Shown here: in pieces, positions 61,411-64,000 of the stretch
Numbering within the stretch: position 1 is the first letter of the stretch
How the letters are laid out: each line of letters begins with the position of its first letter
Source of the DNA: Mytilus edulis
Lineage: Eukaryota > Mollusca > Bivalvia > Mytilida > Mytilidae
Direction: 5' to 3'
NCBI RefSeq assembly: GCF_963676685.1
Contig: NC_092345.1
Coordinates: forward strand, 84,695,592 to 84,759,591
DNA: 64,000 bases
The notes under the pieces: model-generated
Seen by the model: the letters and a program-made list of their open reading frames with translations, nothing else
Database searches by the model: none
Told to the model about the DNA's origin: nothing
Program-made: the position numbers and the translations under genes

Positions 61411-61982
61411 TTAAATGGGATTGCAGTGTGGTTCTACTATTACGATAAAAAAACTTCAAAGGTATGGCAGGAAAATTCTTTCTGCTTATACATGTAGTTT
61501 GTGGGAAATTTTTCCTTTATGAAGCATAATTTGTAGCAAAACTGAGTGTCTGTTTGAGTTATCAATAACGATGTATTTCAGCTGATTTGTTTTATTGATT
61601 ATTTACATGTATCACCAGTCGTTCACAATTGTAATATTCGGTATGTTAAAGATGCTAATACACGTTGTTTTTTTAAAGGTGATTTTGAATTGTACATGTG
61701 TCACTGAGTCTACCATATCAAGTGAATCACAAGTGTTTAGGGAGCTGCCATTTGATTTTTGTGCGAGGCTAGAATGAGAAATTTAGTCATGCATTTTTTT
61801 TTAGTTATTATCTCTTATGTCATGTATGTCAAGTCCAAACAATTATGACGTCTGGCAAGTATGTATGTATGCACATAGATCCCTCCGTTTAGGGAGCACC
61901 CCTTGAGAGCTGTGAGGGTACAGTGGAATCCATGTACACCCCCTATCAGGATTAATGGAGATGTGTCATTAAAGTATTTACA

Positions 61983-62349
61983 ATGTTTAAAATTTACAAA
62001 GACAATCCCCACCCAACACCAGGGAGTGTTAGGACACCGGTCAGAGTCAGTTATTATGGTGGAGGAAGCCGAAGTACTCGAGAGAACCACCAGGCTGCTC
62101 GTCAGGAACAGACAACCCCAAGAGATATCAGCAGATTGATCTCCAGGTCAAAGTCGGGAGCAACTTTGACCAACCGAGGCTCCCATAGTACCCATTCTAG
62201 TTTAAACTCTGGTCTGGGTACCAGAGATGTGTATGAGAGGGTGAAAATCACCCTTCTGATGTGCTGATATTTTTAGCACCCTGAGTGAGAATCAAATTCA
62301 GGACCTTCAGCACTGTAGACATTGGTCTTAACCATTAGACCACGAACTC
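61983..62349 (-). mobile_element. tRNA-derived SINE, nearly complete
   Basis: On the minus strand the head at 62349-62277 reads gtgagttcg, A-box region TGGTCTAATGGTTAAGACC, and B-box region gaatttgattctcac. The first gtgag can pair with ctcac as an acceptor-stem relic. The body matches the copy at 32550-32877. Transcribed by RNA polymerase III in principle. Confidence 0.88.
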
Positions 62350-62439
62350 ACACAAGGAATTTTTTCTTTTTCTTGGACGCCTTCCTACGTTAAAATAGAC
62401 ATGCCAGACATCATTTTCTCATAATTATTTGGATAACTT

Positions 62440-62690
62440 ATGTCATGTATGTCCTGCCTTTTTATTTAACACGCTTTTCTGTCCTGCCTTTTTTTCATTA
62501 GTGTATCCTGACTTTTTTTTTTTACATAAATTGACATCCTGTCTTTTTTTTATGGCAGCATAATTTTCATCCTGTCCATTTTAACGTAAAACGACTTTCC
62601 TGTCTTTTTTTTTTAAAATCATCCTAAATGAATTTTCATTTATCCTGGAAATGCTATGCTTTTAAACTATTTTGGATGCCCTGGTTTTTC
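62440..62690. repeat. Low-complexity cctgtcttttttt steps
   Basis: Five or six short phrases of the form tcctgtctttttttt or tcctgcctttttat at 62450-62620, spaced 40-60 bp. A degenerate simple repeat. Confidence 0.6.
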
Positions 62691-62696
62691 TGCACT

Positions 62697-63362
62697 CAAG
62701 GTAAACTAGATATCATTGAGATGGGAGCCATCTCTGTGGGCCCCGCTGTGAATAATGTGCATTAAAAAATTGTATCTTTACCATAGGACATGGGTTTGTC
62801 AACTGAAACCAAAGTTTTTGACCTTGACCTTTGACCTATGAAGTTGTAAATAAATTATGACACACCCTTTGGTGTTGGTTTATATACATGTCAAGTAAAA
62901 ACTTTGAAATGATAACGGTTCTCAAGATATAGAGCAGACACAATCTTTACCATAGGACATGGGTTGTCAACTGAAACCAAAGTTTTTAACCTTGAACTTT
63001 GCCCTAGGCAGTCGTTCATAAATTATGACACACCCTCTGGTGTTGGTTCATATACATGTCAAGTATAAACTTTGAAATCATAACGGTTCTCAAGATATAG
63101 AGCGGACACGATCTTCACCACAGGACACAGGGTTGTCAACTGAAACCAAAGTTTTTTTACCTTGACCTTTGACCTAGGAAGTTGTACATACATCATGACA
63201 CGCCCTCTGGTGGTGGTTAATAAACATGTAAAGTATACAGTATGAAATCATAATGGTTCTCTAGATATGGAGCGGACACAAAGTGTTACAGACGGACGGA
63301 CGGACGGATGGACGGACAGACTAATCACTATAGGGGACCGCCTTTGGCGGGACCCTAATTAT
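62697..63362 (+). repeat. Satellite, 169-bp period, three units
   Basis: ccataggacatgggt or variant starts at 62780, 62950 and 63119, an exact 169-bp spacing. Each unit has aactgaaaccaaagttttt, gaccttgacctttgaccta and gttctcaagatatagagc. It closes with gacggacggacggacgg (63292) and ggggaccgcctttggcggga, which is itself a short palindrome-like end. Confidence 0.92.
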
Positions 63363-63419
63363 GAGATTCCAAAAGATCCACATGGTCATGCCATGGAATA
63401 ATTTGTTAAGGTTCATCAT

Positions 63420-64000
63420 AAGGAATTGAAAAATATGGCCGTGTTTACACCTCCAAAATTACTATGAGTACAGACAAACTGGTACATCCAGGAAAGTTTT
63501 AAGGCATGGCAGGAACTAGATATTGTTGTTACCAATTATGTAAATCAATTGTATCTGATTTTATGCCCTTTATGGGCCCTGTAATTTGGGAAATAAAAAT
63601 ATTCTATTCTATTCTATTCTATATAAAAGTTATATGAAGTCTACGTTTCAGAAAATTAAAAACTTACCTGGATTTTGATGTTCATTTTTTTCCAGTCTGC
63701 AGAAGATAGCAAAATAAACAAACACCCGAGTTTCATTTGATACGGTCCACTCAGTTACACAGTTTAAACCTGTTAAATCACCTATTGTTTACAGGTGTCT
63801 ATTGTCCACCTATTGTCCATTTAAATCAATACTACTCACAACATTGATTATATGAGGGGAGCTTCTCAATCGTTTTCACTACTTAATTAATTTTGGCACC
63901 TTCTGCAGGAACGGAAAAAAATGGTTAGCAAAATCTAGAAAAGTTTATAATTTTCTGAAACATAAAATGCATTTAAAATTTATATATCTAGTTCCTGCCA
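63420..64000. mobile_element. Foldback element with nested LINE tail, cut by window edge
   Basis: ggcaggaactagatat (63513) is inverted as atatatctagttcctgcc at 63981-63999, making this a relative of 48440-48925. The left arm is broken by a piece (about 63529-63625) ending ggccctgtaatttgggaaat then aaaa and (ATTCT)n. That piece looks like a LINE 3' end inserted at the atat site. Confidence 0.75.

Noticed and set aside
61903..62267. Two overlapping plus-strand frames of 78 and 94 codons
   Set aside because: By-products of the second SINE copy.
62277..62349. Functional tRNA gene
   Set aside because: The A and B box-like parts are present but the cloverleaf is degenerate and fused to a SINE body; it is a SINE head.
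63661..63710. Possible GEMIN2 first exon, minus strand ATG AAC ATC AAA ATC CAG then gtaag
   Set aside because: In the phase needed by the next exon it contains a stop, and the sequence belongs to the foldback element shared with 48440-48925.
1..64000. CRISPR array, operon, phage or bacterial island
   Set aside because: Tandem arrays here lack short conserved repeats with unique spacers, and all recognised genes are intron-containing animal genes.

Overview
This is eukaryotic, AT-rich, intron-rich DNA. The dispersed repeats and satellites look like those I know from marine mussel (Mytilus-type bivalve) genomes. That assignment rests on memory of the repeats and has not been tested by a search. 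There are no bacterial genes, operons or CRISPR arrays. Three conserved single-copy genes can be reconstructed exon by exon. All other long stretches are introns, mobile-element remains and tandem satellites.

Layout. 1-700 is a degenerate satellite, and 1411-1820 is a tandem array with an exact 100-bp period. 2553-23293 (minus strand) is a complete SF3B1 gene with 20 coding exons encoding 1348 aa. Several inverted-repeat elements sit in its introns (6685-7829, 14238-14677, 19628-20878, 22018-22264). 23330-29200 is gene-free repeat territory: a nested element at 23849-24808, a decayed LINE piece near 25.4 kb and a long hairpin at 27163-27302. 29247-31730 (minus) is a 5'-truncated, frameshifted non-LTR retrotransposon. 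32050-33120 is a degenerate tandem region carrying a tRNA-derived SINE. 34779-42081 (plus) holds the last four exons of COQ10; its N-terminal exon is not certain. 43.6-51.6 kb is almost entirely satellites and repeats. 52369-60261 (minus) holds seven exons of GEMIN2, with the 5'-most exon apparently beyond the right edge. 60845-64000 is again repeats: a TTAA-flanked element, a second SINE, a 169-bp satellite and a foldback element.

How the genes relate. SF3B1 (U2 snRNP, branch-point recognition) and GEMIN2 (SMN complex, Sm-core assembly) both serve the spliceosome. They lie about 29 kb apart on the same strand, with COQ10 (mitochondrial coenzyme Q chaperone) between them on the other strand. 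I read this as coincidental neighbourhood, not an operon. Exon phases were checked by hand: SF3B1 coding exons sum to 4047 nt including the stop, and COQ10 and GEMIN2 junctions are also in phase.

I found no clearly new biological system. The items most worth a second look are a 453-bp insert with a 96-aa reading frame inside a satellite (46528-46980), a decayed copy of a COQ10 exon start just upstream of the real one, two near-perfect long hairpins, two inverted-repeat elements bounded by TTAA, and the expanded TPG-rich tail of SF3B1.
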